Shown here one piece after another: positions 44,861 to 57,999 of a DNA stretch of 64,000 nt. The DNA lies in contig JAJHZJ010000013.1 in the NCBI GenBank assembly GCA_023548195.1, positions 1,125,001 through 1,189,000 on the forward strand, read 5' to 3'. The stretch comes from Bettongia penicillata ogilbyi (Eukaryota; Chordata; Mammalia; Diprotodontia; Potoroidae). Within the stretch, counting starts at the first letter, position 1; each line of letters begins with the position of its first letter. The notes under the pieces were generated by a model. It did no database searches, was not told the DNA's origin, and saw nothing but the letters and a program-made list of their open reading frames with translations. A program made the position numbers and the translations under genes.

Positions 44861-45703
44861 ATTCAGATATCCCCAGGCTCCCCCTAGAAAAGAAAAAGTG
44901 GGGCTAAACCCAGACTACTACAAATATACCCAAGTATCAGTTGAAAGAGTACCCACCAATCAGGGCAGAAATCTAAGTAGCCACACGTTAAAACCCATCT
45001 GTAACTCGCTCAAGAAACGTATTTTTTGAATGCCTGGTACACAGGTTACTGTAATGTAAAGGGTTTCTGTTTAATAACATTAAGTATAGTTGTTATTTAT
45101 GACAATCATTAACAGTCTTACGGAAATACAGATGTGATATCTTTTTGAAAATAATCAAAATGTTCTCCTTTCTGTAATCCAGAGTTTTTAACATACTCAC
45201 CTGAGGTTAATGCAGCATAATATCAAGTCTTCCTTACTCCCAGCTCTTAACAAATCTTCAGCACTGGCATCACCCTCCACAAAAGTCCTACTTGGATGGA
45301 TCTTCCCCATGCTGAAATAACCCTTGGTTCTCAAAGGTTTTGTCCACAGTACCATCTTGTCAGGTGGTTCCAGAGAGGTTGCCAGTTTAGTTTAGTGCCT
45401 GCTGTCCAAAGGACTAAACTTGAGAAGTACAGAGAAGCTCATTAACAGACTGGTCACTAAGGATGAATTCTTGTGAAAATTCATTGAGCAAACAAAAATA
45501 CAAAATGATCTCAGGGTTATGGGAGCTCCCTTTGCATTTCTACAGGGGGACAGAATAATAAGTGAGGGAAGAAAGTGGTAAGAATCACATGTATATTTAG
45601 CTCTTGGTACTGAGATCCATCTGTCCAACAATCATGAGTTAATATACTGCCCCCCAAAAAGCTGAACCATATCAGTATTGAGGTGGTGTTGGTCAGTTTC
45701 TTA

Positions 45704-45916
45704 GAACCCCATATAGGGAGTTTTCTTGGCAAAGATACTGGAGTGTTGGCCATTTCCTTCTCCAGTTCATTTTACAGATCAGAAAACTGAGGCATACAAG
45801 ATTAAATGACGTATCTATAGTCACAAAGCTAGTGTCGGAGGCCAGATTAGAACTCAGGATGATGAGTCTTCCTGACTCCAGACCCAGCACTCTATCCACT
45901 GTGCCATTTAACTGCC
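45704..45916 (-). mobile_element. Marsupial tRNA-derived SINE
   Basis: Reverse orientation: ggagttttcttggcaaagat at the left and ctatccactgtgccatttaac at the right. Confidence 0.75.
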
Positions 45917-46009
45917 TTCAGTATTGAAATACTGTACTATAAATGAAACCAGAAGACATGAGGCTATATGACTCACATGACCTCCTTGAAGCAAAATTTT
46001 TAAAAAGTG

Positions 46010-47290
46010 ATTTTCACTATGCAATCAAGAATTTATCAAGTTTCTGTTATGTTCTAGGCACAGTGAAAAGGGGGAAGAGGAAAATAACTACAGGATCTAT
46101 ACAAACAACACAGGGGCAGGGAAAGCAAAACAACAAATGGATGTATCAGGCAAGGCCTCAGGACAAGTTATAAGAGAACACATGAGAAATGGTAAAGGAA
46201 CAGAAAGAAAATCATGGGAAAGAACAAGTGGGCCAGGGTAGGTAGAGAAAAGAATATGTAAAGGGGAATTATGTAATCAACCTGGAAACATGACTGGAGT
46301 CAGATTGAGAATGACTTTTATAGAAGCTTTTATTTAGCCTGAAAGTGGTAGGAACCCCTGAAACTTTTTTGTTTTAAATATTTTATTTTTTCCATTTACA
46401 ATGTGAAGACAATTTTAACATTCATTTTTTGTGAAGTTTTGAATGCCAAATTTTCTTTCCCCCTCCCTAAGACAGTAAGCAATTTAATATAGGTTATATA
46501 TGTTCAGTCATGTAAACCATATTTCCATATTAGGTTGTGAAAGAAGAAGCAGTTTGTGAAAAAAAAATTACAGTTTGCAAAAGGAAAAAGCCATGAAAAA
46601 ATAAAGTGAAAATAGTATGCTTTGATCTGTATTCAGACTCCATCAGTTCTTTCTCTGGATACGGATAGCCATTTTTCATCACAAGTTTTTTGGAATTTTC
46701 TTGGATCATAGTATTACTAAGAAGAGCTATGTCAATTATAATTGATCATCACACAGTTGCTGTTACTGAGCCACCAAAGCTTGAGTAAAAGCAGCGGCAT
46801 GGTCAGACACAACCTGCAGTTCAGGTATATCATTTTGAAATGTGTGGAGGATGCATTGAATTAGGGAAAAAGAGGTGGTGAGGGACCTGTACTAGCAGAG
46901 TTGTGTGACTAGAAGTAAGGGAATGAATGGAATGGATGTCCTGGAGGTAGGATCCGCAGACTTGAAAGCCTTTCTGTTTGTGTCGTTGCACTAAATAAAT
47001 GCTTTTTCATTCATTTTCATTGTTATGACTCCATTTCTGAACATGGGTGATGGGGAAGGAGAATGGTGCCTTCTGCCAAAATAGGGAAGTTAGGAAGAGA
47101 GGAGGACTTAAGAAGACAGATTGTGAGTTCTGTTTTGAAGGTACTAAGTTTGAGGTGTCGATGGGGTGTCCAGGTGGAGGTATTCAGCCAGCCCTTTGAC
47201 ATGCAGTGTGAGAGAGCTCAGGAGAGAGGTGAAGACCAGATTTGTACATTGTACCCAGAGGTAACCAGAAATATTTCATGGGAAATGACT
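46010..47290 (-). mobile_element. L2-type LINE, antisense, interrupted by an L1 3' end
   Basis: Pieces 46010-46375 (atgttctaggcacagtgaaa, gagaatgacttttatagaag) and about 46770-47290 (agcagcggcatggtcagaca, aagtttgaggtgtcgatgg, gtccaggtggaggtattcag) are consecutive in L2 and flank the L1 segment 46375-46760. Confidence 0.6.
46375..46760 (-). mobile_element. L1-type LINE 3' end inserted in an L2
   Basis: + strand begins with a T-rich stretch (reversed A-tail, ttaaatattttatttttt) and ends with reversed text of the 10015-10460 family (tcacaagttttttggaattt, aagaagagctatgtcaatta). Confidence 0.65.
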
Positions 47291-47394
47291 TTCTAACGTA
47301 TGTATTTCTCACATGGAGCACAAAGGGAAAAGATCGCTATGAAGACAATTGCAGTTGTATGCGAACAAGTATTACTTTGATCTCTTGATGTTTA

Positions 47395-47550
47395 TACTTA
47401 TGTAGATGTAGACACATAAATATCCATGTTGGCTCCCCCGTTAGAATGTAAGCTTGTAAGCAAAGATCAGCTCTTCACATCTGTATCGCCAGGGCCTAGT
47501 AAAGTGCCTGACACGAAGTAGAAACTTCATTTAAGTACTTGGTGACTAAT
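47395..47550 (+). mobile_element. L2-type LINE 3' end, sense
   Basis: cccgttagaatgtaagcttg, agggcctagtaaagtgcctg, tagaaacttcatttaag. Confidence 0.65.
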
Positions 47551-47624
47551 TTATTGATCTTTTACAGATGATCAGAAGGTAGAGAAATTCTATGAATTTG
47601 ACAGAATCCTCTAAACTGGGGCTT

Positions 47625-47815
47625 CTTAATGGGTGTCTATAAACCTGAGTTTCTAAAAATGCCTCAGTAACCCTACAGGGTATTCCAAAAGTCCCACTAA
47701 GACTTTTGGAACAATTTGTGTTCCAGTATAATTGGTTTCTTTTGTTGTATGCATTTAAAAACAGTCTGAGAAATAGGTACATAGGCTTCACCAGAATACC
47801 AAATGGATTTCATCT
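47625..47815 (-). repeat. Unclassified dispersed repeat, copy B, carrying a hairpin
   Basis: Similar to 10615-10790 over tataattggtttcttttgt, tctgagaaataggtacat and ggcttcaccagaatacc. Relative to copy A it carries an extra hairpin block around 47677-47715. Confidence 0.5.
47683..47711. mobile_element. Perfect 11-bp inverted repeat: mariner-like mini-element
   Basis: ttccaaaagtc, a 7-base loop, then gacttttggaa. The arms plus the preceding caggg resemble mariner-type termini joined with almost no interior. Confidence 0.5.
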
Positions 47816-48764
47816 CACACACACATTAAAAACTGTTGTCTAAACAAAGTCAATATATACCTTGACTCAAAAATGAGTACAAGGTCATGCTAAAATATGC
47901 TGCATGATATGATTCTAGACTAATGAAAAGGGCTAATAACTACTCAAAATCTTGGGGCAAGATAAATGACTAAACGTCACCTCCCAGAAAATGAAACTGT
48001 ATCTTAGTAGACCACAAATGATAGGTGGAAATCTCTGTTCTGGGTCAGAGAAGGAAAGGAAAGGGAACAATAAACATTTTATATCAATAAATATTTGTTC
48101 CTTGAATTTAATGGGGGAAGAGAAATACACCAAAGGAGGCTGGGGACTGCCAGAGAGTAAGTACCCAGAGGAGAAGAATGATATTCACAGAGTCAAATCC
48201 AAGCAGAGCAGCTTATGGAAAATGAATTTAGTTCTGAGCCTTCTCTAAAAGAAGTCTTTGGAAGGAGTTTATTGTTCAGCCCTCCAATCAGAGGAAAGGG
48301 ATAGCTGAGGGTGCTGTGGTACTGGGCATCAAAGGCACATCATTTCTCAGTGATGATATTTCAAGGAGGTGAGCTTATCCTGAAGGAGGTATGATGTTCC
48401 TGTAGTGGAAATGAAGAGAGGAGAGAAAAAAGCCCATAGAATTAGACTATACAAGCTAATTCAGTGAGCCACTTATTTATCTTCAAATGCAGATTATAAA
48501 ATGAACATACATAAACAGGAAACCAGGCCCAGAACTGAGTAGGGCAGATGACAATGGGGATATAATCTTGCTTTCAATGATACCAATAAGCTCATTATCA
48601 CAAATGCATACCGTTAATACCAATATTCTCCTAGGGATGGCATGGCTGCAAATCATGGAGTGTCGTTCTCTGAATGATCAAAATTGTCAGTTCAATCTTA
48701 CTTAAAAAAAGGTGACTCAGCAAATAACTGAGTACCTAAAAGTATCTCACACGTGCGTTGAATT

Positions 48765-48920
48765 TTAAATTTGTAAAGTGCTTTCCTCACAACAATTAAA
48801 CTCATTTTAGAGATGTAGAAGTTTAGGTAAGAGAAGGACCTGACTTGAGATCACACAGTTAGTGACAAAGCCTAAGTGTTCAACTCTCCCTCTCTCAAGT
48901 ACATCATTATTCTACAGCTG
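48765..48920 (-). mobile_element. MIR/CORE-SINE, antisense
   Basis: gtaaagtgctttcctcacaa, gacttgagatcacacagtta. Confidence 0.6.
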
Positions 48921-49294
48921 TAATTAAATATCACTCCTTTGGGGGCTCATGAGAAAAAAGCTCAACCAACTCCCTTTCAATACTATTGTAAGTACTGCAT
49001 GTATGTATTAGCTTGTAGATTCTATGTCAGCCTTGGTACTCCTCTAGTCTACTATAAATCTCTGAAAGCTGGCACTGTATGTATTGTCTTAACTGTCAAG
49101 ATGTGTCACTATCCTCCCTAATATGTAGTCTGTATACTTTCCAATGGAAAAAAAATCCGTTGAAATACCTTATATGTAACTATATTAGTCTAAAAAAGCG
49201 ATCACTTTACATTCATGGTCAACTTGCTGATATAAGATTCAATTACAGTGATAAGTATGAGAGCAGCATATGTACTTTGTTAAATGAATATTGC

Positions 49295-49400
49295 TTGACT
49301 TAACTGTAAGCTTGAGAAGAGGAGAGCATTTTTTTATACCCACAACATAATGTTTGCACATAGTACATGTTTAACATTTGATGTGAACTGAATTTGAATT
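49295..49400 (+). mobile_element. L2-type LINE 3' end, sense
   Basis: gtaagcttgagaagaggaga, then cacatagtacatgtttaac. Confidence 0.5.
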
Positions 49401-49609
49401 GAATTTTGAATTAATACTTAAATTGAAAGAAATGACAGCTACTAAATGCCACATCTTTGTCAAATGTTTTGAAAAGAATCTGATGGAATCAGTCAGTTCT
49501 GAATATTATTCCATTTGAAATCTGATATTCAGAGTGAAAAAAGCATTGAGTGCAAAAGGATTTTAGCTGCACTAATAACATGATAATCCACACATTAAAT
49601 GTTTCAATA

Positions 49610-49615
49610 TTTATT
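49610..49615 (-). terminator. Candidate distal PTPN21 polyadenylation signal
   Basis: TTTATT on the + strand gives AATAAA on the minus strand. About 20 nt downstream on the minus strand (49586-49593) is a GT-rich run, as expected of a downstream element. It sits at the edge of the repeat-poor stretch. Several closer AATAAA candidates exist, so this is only the outermost plausible end. Confidence 0.35.
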
Positions 49616-51219
49616 TTCATGGCAAAAATAGACTATAATATATTCATTTCACATATATTACATTTAGCCATTCAAGCTTTTCTGCCCTTCAAATGCAATT
49701 TACACATTGCTTTACAAACCAATTTCAGTTTTACAAGAATTAAAGCTGTTCCGATTATACATTTTTACAGTATCAATGACCAGACAATGAAACATACAGA
49801 ACTACTTTTGAAAGTGGAAAATAATACTTGACAACTCATTTGTGCTGTCATTGAAAAAGAAAACTGGTGCACTGGCCTAAATTATGTGGAAGCATTTCTA
49901 AAGGCCACTGTACATCCTACCAACTTTCTTCAAATTTCAAGCCAACAGATTTAACAAATTGTATTAATAGCTATAGAAAATTATCTAATATTTATCTAAA
50001 GTTTTTTCCCTCTGTAAAAAATGTTAAAACCCTGCTTCAAGAAGTATACTATTTGGTAGGATTTGAATGGTTTCCTTTTTTAAAAAATTATGTAACAGAA
50101 TATACACAAAATAACTTTCTGACCGGACATAGGCATGTTTTCTTTCACTTGAATTTATTAATATCTTTGCACACCAAATTATTTTCTCCCCATATGCAGA
50201 CTAGTTCATGTTATAAACCTATTTTTAATTATTATTACAGAATAGCATTTTAAAACTAAGTTTCTCAACCACTTCATTGAATCAAAGGGAATGAATACAG
50301 GCGAAGTCAACCAAATTGCCTGGCTGCTGCCAAAGTTTGATCATACAGCTCATCTGTTTAAAAATTGCTCTTTCTTCCCCAAAAAATTGCTTATCCAATA
50401 TAGCAAAGAAATTTCCTCCTTATTTGAATGTATTGCTTAGAGATTCTGAGGCATACTAATAAACCTGAACTGCTTATATCTGCAAAGACAAAAACCAAGC
50501 TACTGAATTTTTAAGTTGGATGCTATTAACCAAAGAAAGTTTGTTTCCAAAAACATTCAAGGTGACCATTTACAAGACCCATAACCCAATATCATGAAAA
50601 ATGTACTATGTAATTAAAACCCACTGACTGTGCTAGCATTAAAAAAAATGTTCCAAGTTCCACAATTTCCTCCTTCTGTTTAGTTCTCTCAAATTCTCAT
50701 GTTTAATTTGAGGAGATATGCCAACTCATTTGATGGTGTAAAAAGTTATATTAATGTCCATGACTTTTGGCAATAGATTTATAATAATAATAATAATTTG
50801 GTAATAGAATCCTCATGCAAATGTATATGCCAAGTCAGTATCTAAATCTTGTTTTTATTCATTTAATAATTTGGCATTATATTTTTACCTGGAACAGTTT
50901 ATCTTTCACAGCTTAGGATAAATGGTCCAAAAATGCTAATGGCTAATGCACCACCCCAAAAACTAGTTACATACTATAGCTCAGTCCCTAGAAGATGAAA
51001 TCAGAACTGTTCAAAGACATCTGCTCTGTCAGAGGTGAATATGACCCAAATTAGGATCTGACAGCTCTAAATATTAACTGCTAGTTCTAAATGAAAGGCA
51101 CAAGTTCCCATCTGTGTCAGATCAGCTGTATATCCACAATGGTTAATCTGATGGCCTTCAATCTGTACTTTTTGATTTCATGGATTCAGGTTAGAATTCA
51201 TGGAGAAGGAATTCATGGA

Positions 51220-51390
51220 GAATCTAATTCAGCTCCCTCATGGTGTAAGTGAGGAAACTGATACTAAGATCAAGTCAGATAAACAAATGTTTGTGGAATA
51301 AAATGGCTTGCTCATGGTCATCTAGTTGGCAAGTAGAAGAGCCAGCATTAGAACTCAAGCCTCCAGCCTCCTAATGACCCTTAAAAATAA
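51220..51390 (-). mobile_element. MIR/CORE-SINE, antisense, in the presumed PTPN21 3'UTR
   Basis: gtgtaagtgaggaaactgat, catggtcatctagttggcaa, ttagaactcaagcctccag. Confidence 0.65.
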
Positions 51391-52211
51391 ATGAACCCTT
51401 TTTAATCTAGCCCTAAGCGTTGGATGAACTAGGAAACAAACTGATCACTTGGCAAATTTTAAAATCATTGTGCCAGTTAAACTTCTCAAAATGGTTCTTT
51501 TTGATGTTCAAAAAAAATTATATGGAAACAGGCCACCAAAGGTAATTGATCATTTTCCTGATGGTTTACAAGGTAACCTATACCTTAATGAGAGCTGAAA
51601 ATCATAGATCAGAGATTGACCTTCCCTTGTAATTTTTGCCCAGCATAATCTGCTTTATGGAAGTCATCTAACATATCTCTAGAAATACAGTGCTGACTTA
51701 AAAAATATAGTCAAAAAAACAAAAATAAAACCATCTGATTTTGTAGATTTAGAATGTCCTATTCTGTCATTGTGACAAATCCTATTGCCACAAATACTGT
51801 AACTGTAAAATTATATCCATAATGAAAAGGAATTCTAAATCCCCAGCCAAATAAATTCTTTTATTTTTCCAAGTGGAATCTGAAACAAAAAAGTTCCAGT
51901 ATAACAAGAAATGTTGGATAGTCCCCTAGCATAATCCACTATTGACTTCTTCTGTGTGCATCTACTCTTATGAAACCTAAGTAGGTCACCCTTATACAAT
52001 CCCAGAGTGGAAAGTTGTACATTTAACTATGAAATCTGTTCCACTCTCAGCAGTCAGTTCACATAGCTGAGGCAAAAACAGACTGCTTTTCTGAACTATC
52101 CACATAATTAAAAAATCCTTCAGTTTCATTTTGGCTAATTGTGGACCAGCTCTTAAATGGGCACACTATCTTGACAATCACATACCAAGTTTTTGTAGTG
52201 GGAATTTCACT

Positions 52212-52235
52212 CACACACACACACACACACACACA
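52212..52235 (+). repeat. (CA)n microsatellite in the presumed PTPN21 3'UTR
   Basis: About 12 CA units; on the transcript strand this is (TG)n/(GU)n. Confidence 0.95.
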
Positions 52236-55200
52236 AATTTCAGTAGTATCCATACACACACTTAGCAATTCGTCTAAGTTAGAGCTTCTTTTATATACAC
52301 TGAAAACTTTCTCAATCTGCCATGGGCATGAATGTGGTATAAACTTATAAATTAATCCTACACAATGATGGTACTAAAATCTAGTACAGAATAATATTGT
52401 ACAGATGTAGCCAGGAATAAATATAAAGCCAAGAGCTTATATATTTTCATAATAGTCTTTTATATGTCAAAACATAATTTATTAAAAGGTACTGGAATCA
52501 TCAATAATATCTAACTTTATCTAGTGAATGTCTCTTTAGAACTTTGGAACATTTTGTTAGTAGCAGAGATTAAATTTAAGAGATTAAAATACAAATACTC
52601 CTAACTTGCTATTATTCTGAGTTTAGAGCTCATTAATGAAGATAAGATTAAAAAAAAAAACCAACTAAGGTCACCATTTTCTTCTTACTAAGTACGCCTA
52701 ACAGTCCACCAAAGTTATGGGATACTTTAAGTTGTTTCTCTGGACTTTTAAGAACTGAATATTATTTTAAGTGTCTTGGGGAATAAACCATCAATTTAAA
52801 CATTTGTTTATGTATGTAATACACTGTACTTCTAAAATTTTCCAGCACTTTAATCTTTTCAGCAACCTGGAAATCCCTTCAACTGAATTTCTGAAATCAT
52901 CATTTTTTTAATCTGGAAATGTCCAGCTCTCCTAATATTCTGCCAATAGTAACTATATGCCTTAATGAATACCCATTGCAAGCTAAACTATCATATTTCT
53001 TATCTGAGTAACTTTTTCCCCTCCATATTACTCCCTGTAACCTGATCTTTTTAAAGTCTTTATATCAAAAATCACTTTTAATCCTTAATTTACATTAAAC
53101 TCAAACTAATTTATATTTCCAATAAACATCTTTCCCTAAATTAACCTTTAAAAAAAGGTTTGTGCAAAAGAAGATAACTGAGCTCCATTCTTGGTTGCAA
53201 ATTGTCCCAAATGAAGCCTCTTTTAATAAATTAATCAAAACACATCTTCATATAAATTTTCTTAAAGTTATCAAAACTAAACCCACTTCAACTTATGAGT
53301 TATAGTTACAAAAGGTTGGAAGAAAACTTGGACAGTTTTAAACCCAAATAAAAGTAAATATGTAGTTAAAAATCTAGAAGTCCCATTGCCCTATAACTTA
53401 GCAGGGAGGGAAAGGGTGCTCAGTATGCTCTTTGCTCTCTGAAAGTTTGTACTAGCAGGTTTCCTTATTTATTCCTATCAAAACGTTCTAAGAACTTAGA
53501 ACTAAATTCTAGGGCTCACTTTCATGCTTCACAGTAGATGTTCCAGAAGAATATCATCAATTTTTCCACAAATATTTGTATGATATTCTAAAATAAGACG
53601 TTCATTTCTCTGTTTAAAACTATGCTCTAGAATATTTCTTCAAAAGAACCCCTAATCAAGAAAAAAAGAAGGGAGTAATGTCAGCAGTGACAATAATTGG
53701 TCATTGGCAAATACTGCACCTTAGCCTAGTTTTGTGAAAATACATATTTTGATATAAACTTGCTATAAATCTTTTACAAGCTAAAAGTAACCAAAAAATT
53801 TAAACATGTAATTTTGACAGGTTGTAATATAATCAATTGCTAGTTAACCATCATGGCAAGGTTACAAACTTCTATGGTTTTGTTATATCCTCTATGAAAT
53901 CACATTATTGTTTGAAAGATAAATTTGGAGAATACATAGTATAGTTATTTTCCACTAATCTCTTTTTACAACTACCACAAAATATTCAAATACTCAGAGG
54001 GCACAAAAAAGCATTACATGCATTCTAAGATCTACTAAAAATAATGCAACATTTTAGGTAAATTATTAAAGCTAAAATATGCCATTTTGTTTCTTAATTT
54101 ATCCATCTGTGATCAACTTATTAATAAGGACACCGCATACATTAGTCTTTAATTTAGTTTTCATAGTGTAATATATTCTTATCAATAGGATACTCCTTTT
54201 AAAAAGATTTAAACCTGATTCCAATTGGAGGGAGAAGGGTAGTAGGGAAGATAGCACCACTGAAAAGATGTACAAAAAACTCACCACAACAATTCAAACA
54301 TATGTGAAGAAAGGAAAAACTGCCATGAGAGATAATATGTGAAGTGTCTTGTAAAAGTTAGCCATTATTAATATTATTGTAATTCCTTTCTTTCAAGCAG
54401 TTAGCTATTACTGGCATCATTGGGTCTATTGTGCTTTAGGGAGAATTTTTTAAACGAATGTTGAAATTAATGCTATTTTCCTACTTTCCAAATTGTTTTG
54501 ATTCATATCTTCTAAAGTTTGCTTTTTCACTATTTAAGTGGTCTCTTATAAGTCAAATTTAGACTGGTAAATATATCGCCATGAAACTGCCCCAAGTAAA
54601 TCTTCTGCCATGATTGACAAAGACACACACTTATTGATTGGTGATAAATTAAGCTGCATCTCTGATTCAACTTGGAATTCAAAGCCACTCACTAATGGCC
54701 AAAGTATGATGACCATACTTAAGAAGAGAATTGATGTTGGTGCCACAGGGAGACAACTCTGGAATGGAATTGGGAGAATAATAATAATAATAATCAATGA
54801 GAATAAAAAAAAAAAGATGTGGAGGTTCATATACATAAAACTAACCCATAATCCTCCCTCTATCATTAACATAAAGCATGGAACCACCTTTTCCCCTTAT
54901 GCCATTTCACTGGTCCCCCAAGTTGCCCTTTTATGACTGCTCCTGATGTACAACCCACAATCATTTCACCTATATAAAAAGTTGGGCAGGAAGGGGAGGC
55001 AACAAACATGACATGATTTATCCCAGAACCTGAATCCCCTTAGGGAAGAATCTGCCTCCTCACCCCCTCACCCCTAGTACTCTTAAGGGTGGTGTAAATA
55101 TAGGAGAACAAAATTAGTAATACTGTATCTTATCTTTGTAATGACATAATAAAAATTTCCCACGTTCACAACCATGTTGCACTTCCTCACATCTTACTTA

Positions 55201-56216
55201 TCCTACATGCTCAAAATCCTTATTTCTTACAAACTATAAAGCATTTCTTTTAAAACATCATCCTCATTACTGTTGTTAATGTTTTAACTCATAAAATAAT
55301 ACATGAATGAAATTGAAATGAACTGATTTTTAATTTTTTTAAAAGTGCTTTAAAACCATCTTATTCATCCACTAAAATTTCAACCAGTAAAATAATACTG
55401 AAAATATATCGAATGCTGTTGATACTGTTACTTAAAACATATGAAGCGACCGTGCATTCAATTCCAACTTTTTCTTTAACAAACCCTAAAAATAATTTGA
55501 GAATCTTTTCATTTTCAATTGGAATTTGAAACTTTTTTAATTAAAAATTAATTTTCTCAATGCAAAGAAGCTTCCTATCTCTTAAATGAGACCTTTAAAC
55601 ATTGTTTTGTAGTTTGACAATTAAACCCTAAGTTACCAATAATAAAAATAAACAAAAAGAAAATGATGAACAGAAAAGATAGTAACATTTTAAAAAATAT
55701 ATAAAGTTGGTATATCCAGAAACCAGTTGCAATTTTGGACAAGTCCTATGGAAAGTTGGGTTTCTTACTAAAGAAATCCCTAGATATTTTAGTCACAAAA
55801 TAAAATTCTTTTATCAAAAATTAGTTTTGAGATAGAAATCTATACACGGCCTTTACAACTGCCAGAACTGCCCAGCATAGTTTCAGTAAGGTAGAGAATT
55901 ATTTTATCTAGAAAACACAACTTCAAGAATGTGTGCAAGTACCGCAAATCAGCACAGAGAGGAGCTGAGCCTAGTTACTCCAAGTCCCCAGTTGTCTAGC
56001 ACTTTCTCCAATCAGAAATCCACCTCTTCAGCCTTGGGGTGTCCAAGGCTCGATGTAATTCACCACCATGAGTTGACATTAGCACCCTACACCTTGTGTA
56101 AGAAGACTGGGGAAGGGGAAAGCCCAAGAACAAATGGGTTTGCTTTGTTAAACCCACTTTTTTTTCCCTTGTAAACTCTTTATAGGTAATTGGGTCCCAG
56201 GAGAAACAGGTGGAGG

Positions 56217-56345
56217 TTATATAAGCCTTGAGTTTCTCAGGAACTGGATAAGAACTCCATAGACAAAAGTGTACTGACAGAGTGTCTGCACCATCATCAT
56301 TCTTTGTTGCCTCAGCATGTCCAGCACCCGTGGGATGTCCAGCAT
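56217..56345 (-). CDS. PTPN21: PTPN21 terminal coding exon (42 codons plus TAA)
   Basis: Minus-strand acceptor tttccacag precedes 56345 and the TAA stop is at 56217-56219. It reads [36 protein letters not shown] and RNSRLI. The Q-loop QT...QYxFVY and the C-terminal LIQFLxxSRLI ending are hallmarks of PTPN21/PTPN14. The exon is too short to stand out as a single ORF and was found by extending from the P-loop exon. Human has Arg where this copy has Gly in FVYGV (from memory). Confidence 0.94.
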   Translation of the reverse strand: MLDIPRVLDMLRQQRMMMVQTLCQYTFVYGVLIQFLRNSRLI

Positions 56346-56739
56346 CTGTGGAAAGAAAAATGTGAAATCAGAAAAGGCACACTAGGCATGACGAGGATTT
56401 AGAAGTGAATAGCAAAGAATCAGAAAAAGGAGAGCTAAAGATGCCCACATCTGGCTAGCTTTAATCACCACACCATGTATTCAAAATGTTTTTTTTTTTT
56501 AACCGTATTCTAGGTTCTGTCAAAGAATCCAAAAAACAGTTAACTTTTTTATACCTCAAATGGAGCCAAAGGAACTGAGTTCTCACCTTCAAAAACTAGG
56601 TACTTTATTGGTTGCATCAAAGATGAAAAACAACATGAAAATGGGTCACAGTGAATGTAATGAGAATCCGTAGGACCAATGATTTCTAGAAGTAGTAATA
56701 CCCAGCCGGGGCTCAGGGATCCTGTGGCTTCTACCATAA

Positions 56740-57425
56740 TGACATCTCTCACTTCCACCACCCTGGTACAGGTCCTCAATGCCTCATGCATTTGTAGACT
56801 ATGGCAATACCCTACTAATTAGTCTGCCTGCCTCCAGTCCATCCTCCTCTCAGCTGTCAAAGTGAGCTTCCTAAAGCACGAGTCTGAGCATGTCACTACC
56901 ACCCACCTACCCCCATTTAATAAATTATGATGGCTCCCTATTGCCACCAAGATCATATATAAAGATTATATATTGAGCTTTTAAAATCCTTCATGAAACG
57001 ATCCCATTCTACCTTTCCAGTCTTCTTAACCTTACACCACCACCCCAAATACTCTGCAATCCAGTAACAGCCTCCTGTGCTGCCCCTCACCCCCAGTCTC
57101 CTAACTCCAAGCATCTCCATGTTCTCCATGCCACAAGTCACACCTCATCTTCATCTCCTGATTCTCTGGTTTCCTTCAGCTAAAGCCTCACCTTCAAGAA
57201 GCCTTTCCTGGTTCTCCTTAATGCCACTGCCCTTCCTCTGATGATTATCTCCAGTCCATTCTATATAGAGCTTCTGGGCATATAGCTGATGGAATGTTTT
57301 CTTCTCCATCAGACCATAAGCTCCTTGTGGTCAGGACTGGTTTTTTGCTTTTCTTTGTATCCCCAGTGATAAGCACAGTGCCTGACACATAGTAGGTACT
57401 TAATAAATTCTAGCTGATGGACTGA
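56740..57425 (+). mobile_element. L2-type LINE, sense on +, in the last PTPN21 intron
   Basis: tgtcaaagtgagcttcctaa, gcatgtcactaccacccacc, cttccagtcttcttaac-like text, agaccataagctccttgtgg and agtaggtacttaataaattc. Antisense to PTPN21. Confidence 0.75.
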
Positions 57426-57999
57426 TGGATGGGAAGTTAGGGTTGGTAGCCTCAAAGGTCCTTTCCAAGTCTTGAGATTTTCTGTTTCTCTAGGTCCTGG
57501 AGAAGAGGACAAAATATTCTTGTCCCTTCATCCCTTCTTTGTAAAGGTAGAGGACTGTCAATGTGGAATATTATACATACTGTCAGCTCTGAATGATATA
57601 TAGATTGTTTTTTCTGAACTGCCTTTTTTTCTTTTTAAAAAAAAACATTATTTTAAGAATTCATTAGCTAAGGAAAAAGGGAGAAACGTACTGAGAAAAA
57701 AGTGATATAAAAATAAAAGATATCAATAATATCATTTTTGAAAAGATTCTGTGCTTCTATTCTTTAGCTATTTAATTAGACAAATCTACCTGTGGGGATT
57801 AAAACAAATAAATACAGCATTAAAGTAAGTCTTGGAAATAGGAAATACCTAAAAATACTTTCTCATAACAAAGATAAAAAGTCAAGATTAAAGCAAAAAG
57901 AAAATGCAACCAAGTGATTTCACAGAATTTCAGTCATCCCTGGCCCAACTCACTAAGAAGAATATGTATCTTGTTAATTTATTATCAAAGGGAATTTGT

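Larger units (their letters stand above)
40129..49590. other. Intergenic region between the two 3' ends, remainder
   Basis: Unassigned: 40546-40865, 42236-42480, 42850-43340, 43367-43600, 44860-45700, 47815-48760 and 48920-49290. No gene, promoter or RNA feature supported. Confidence 0.55.
49590..56216 (-). other. PTPN21: Probable PTPN21 3'UTR, long and AT-rich
   Basis: From the TAA at 56217 down to about 49590 the sequence is AT-rich, has no supported coding frame and carries far fewer repeats than flanking DNA: one MIR-like fragment at 51220-51390, a CA repeat, and AAT runs at about 50785 and 54777. Repeat depletion next to a stop codon suggests transcribed 3'UTR. Minus-strand AATAAA candidates occur at 53468-53473, 52478-52483, 51860-51865, 50854-50859, 50154-50159 and 49610-49615. 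Which are used cannot be seen. A length up to 6.6 kb would be longer than I remember for human. Confidence 0.5.

Noticed and set aside
49867..50253. 128-codon open frame on +, with a 93-codon one at 49550-49831
   Set aside because: Both are in AT-rich DNA antisense to the presumed PTPN21 3'UTR; the translations are low-complexity and resemble nothing.
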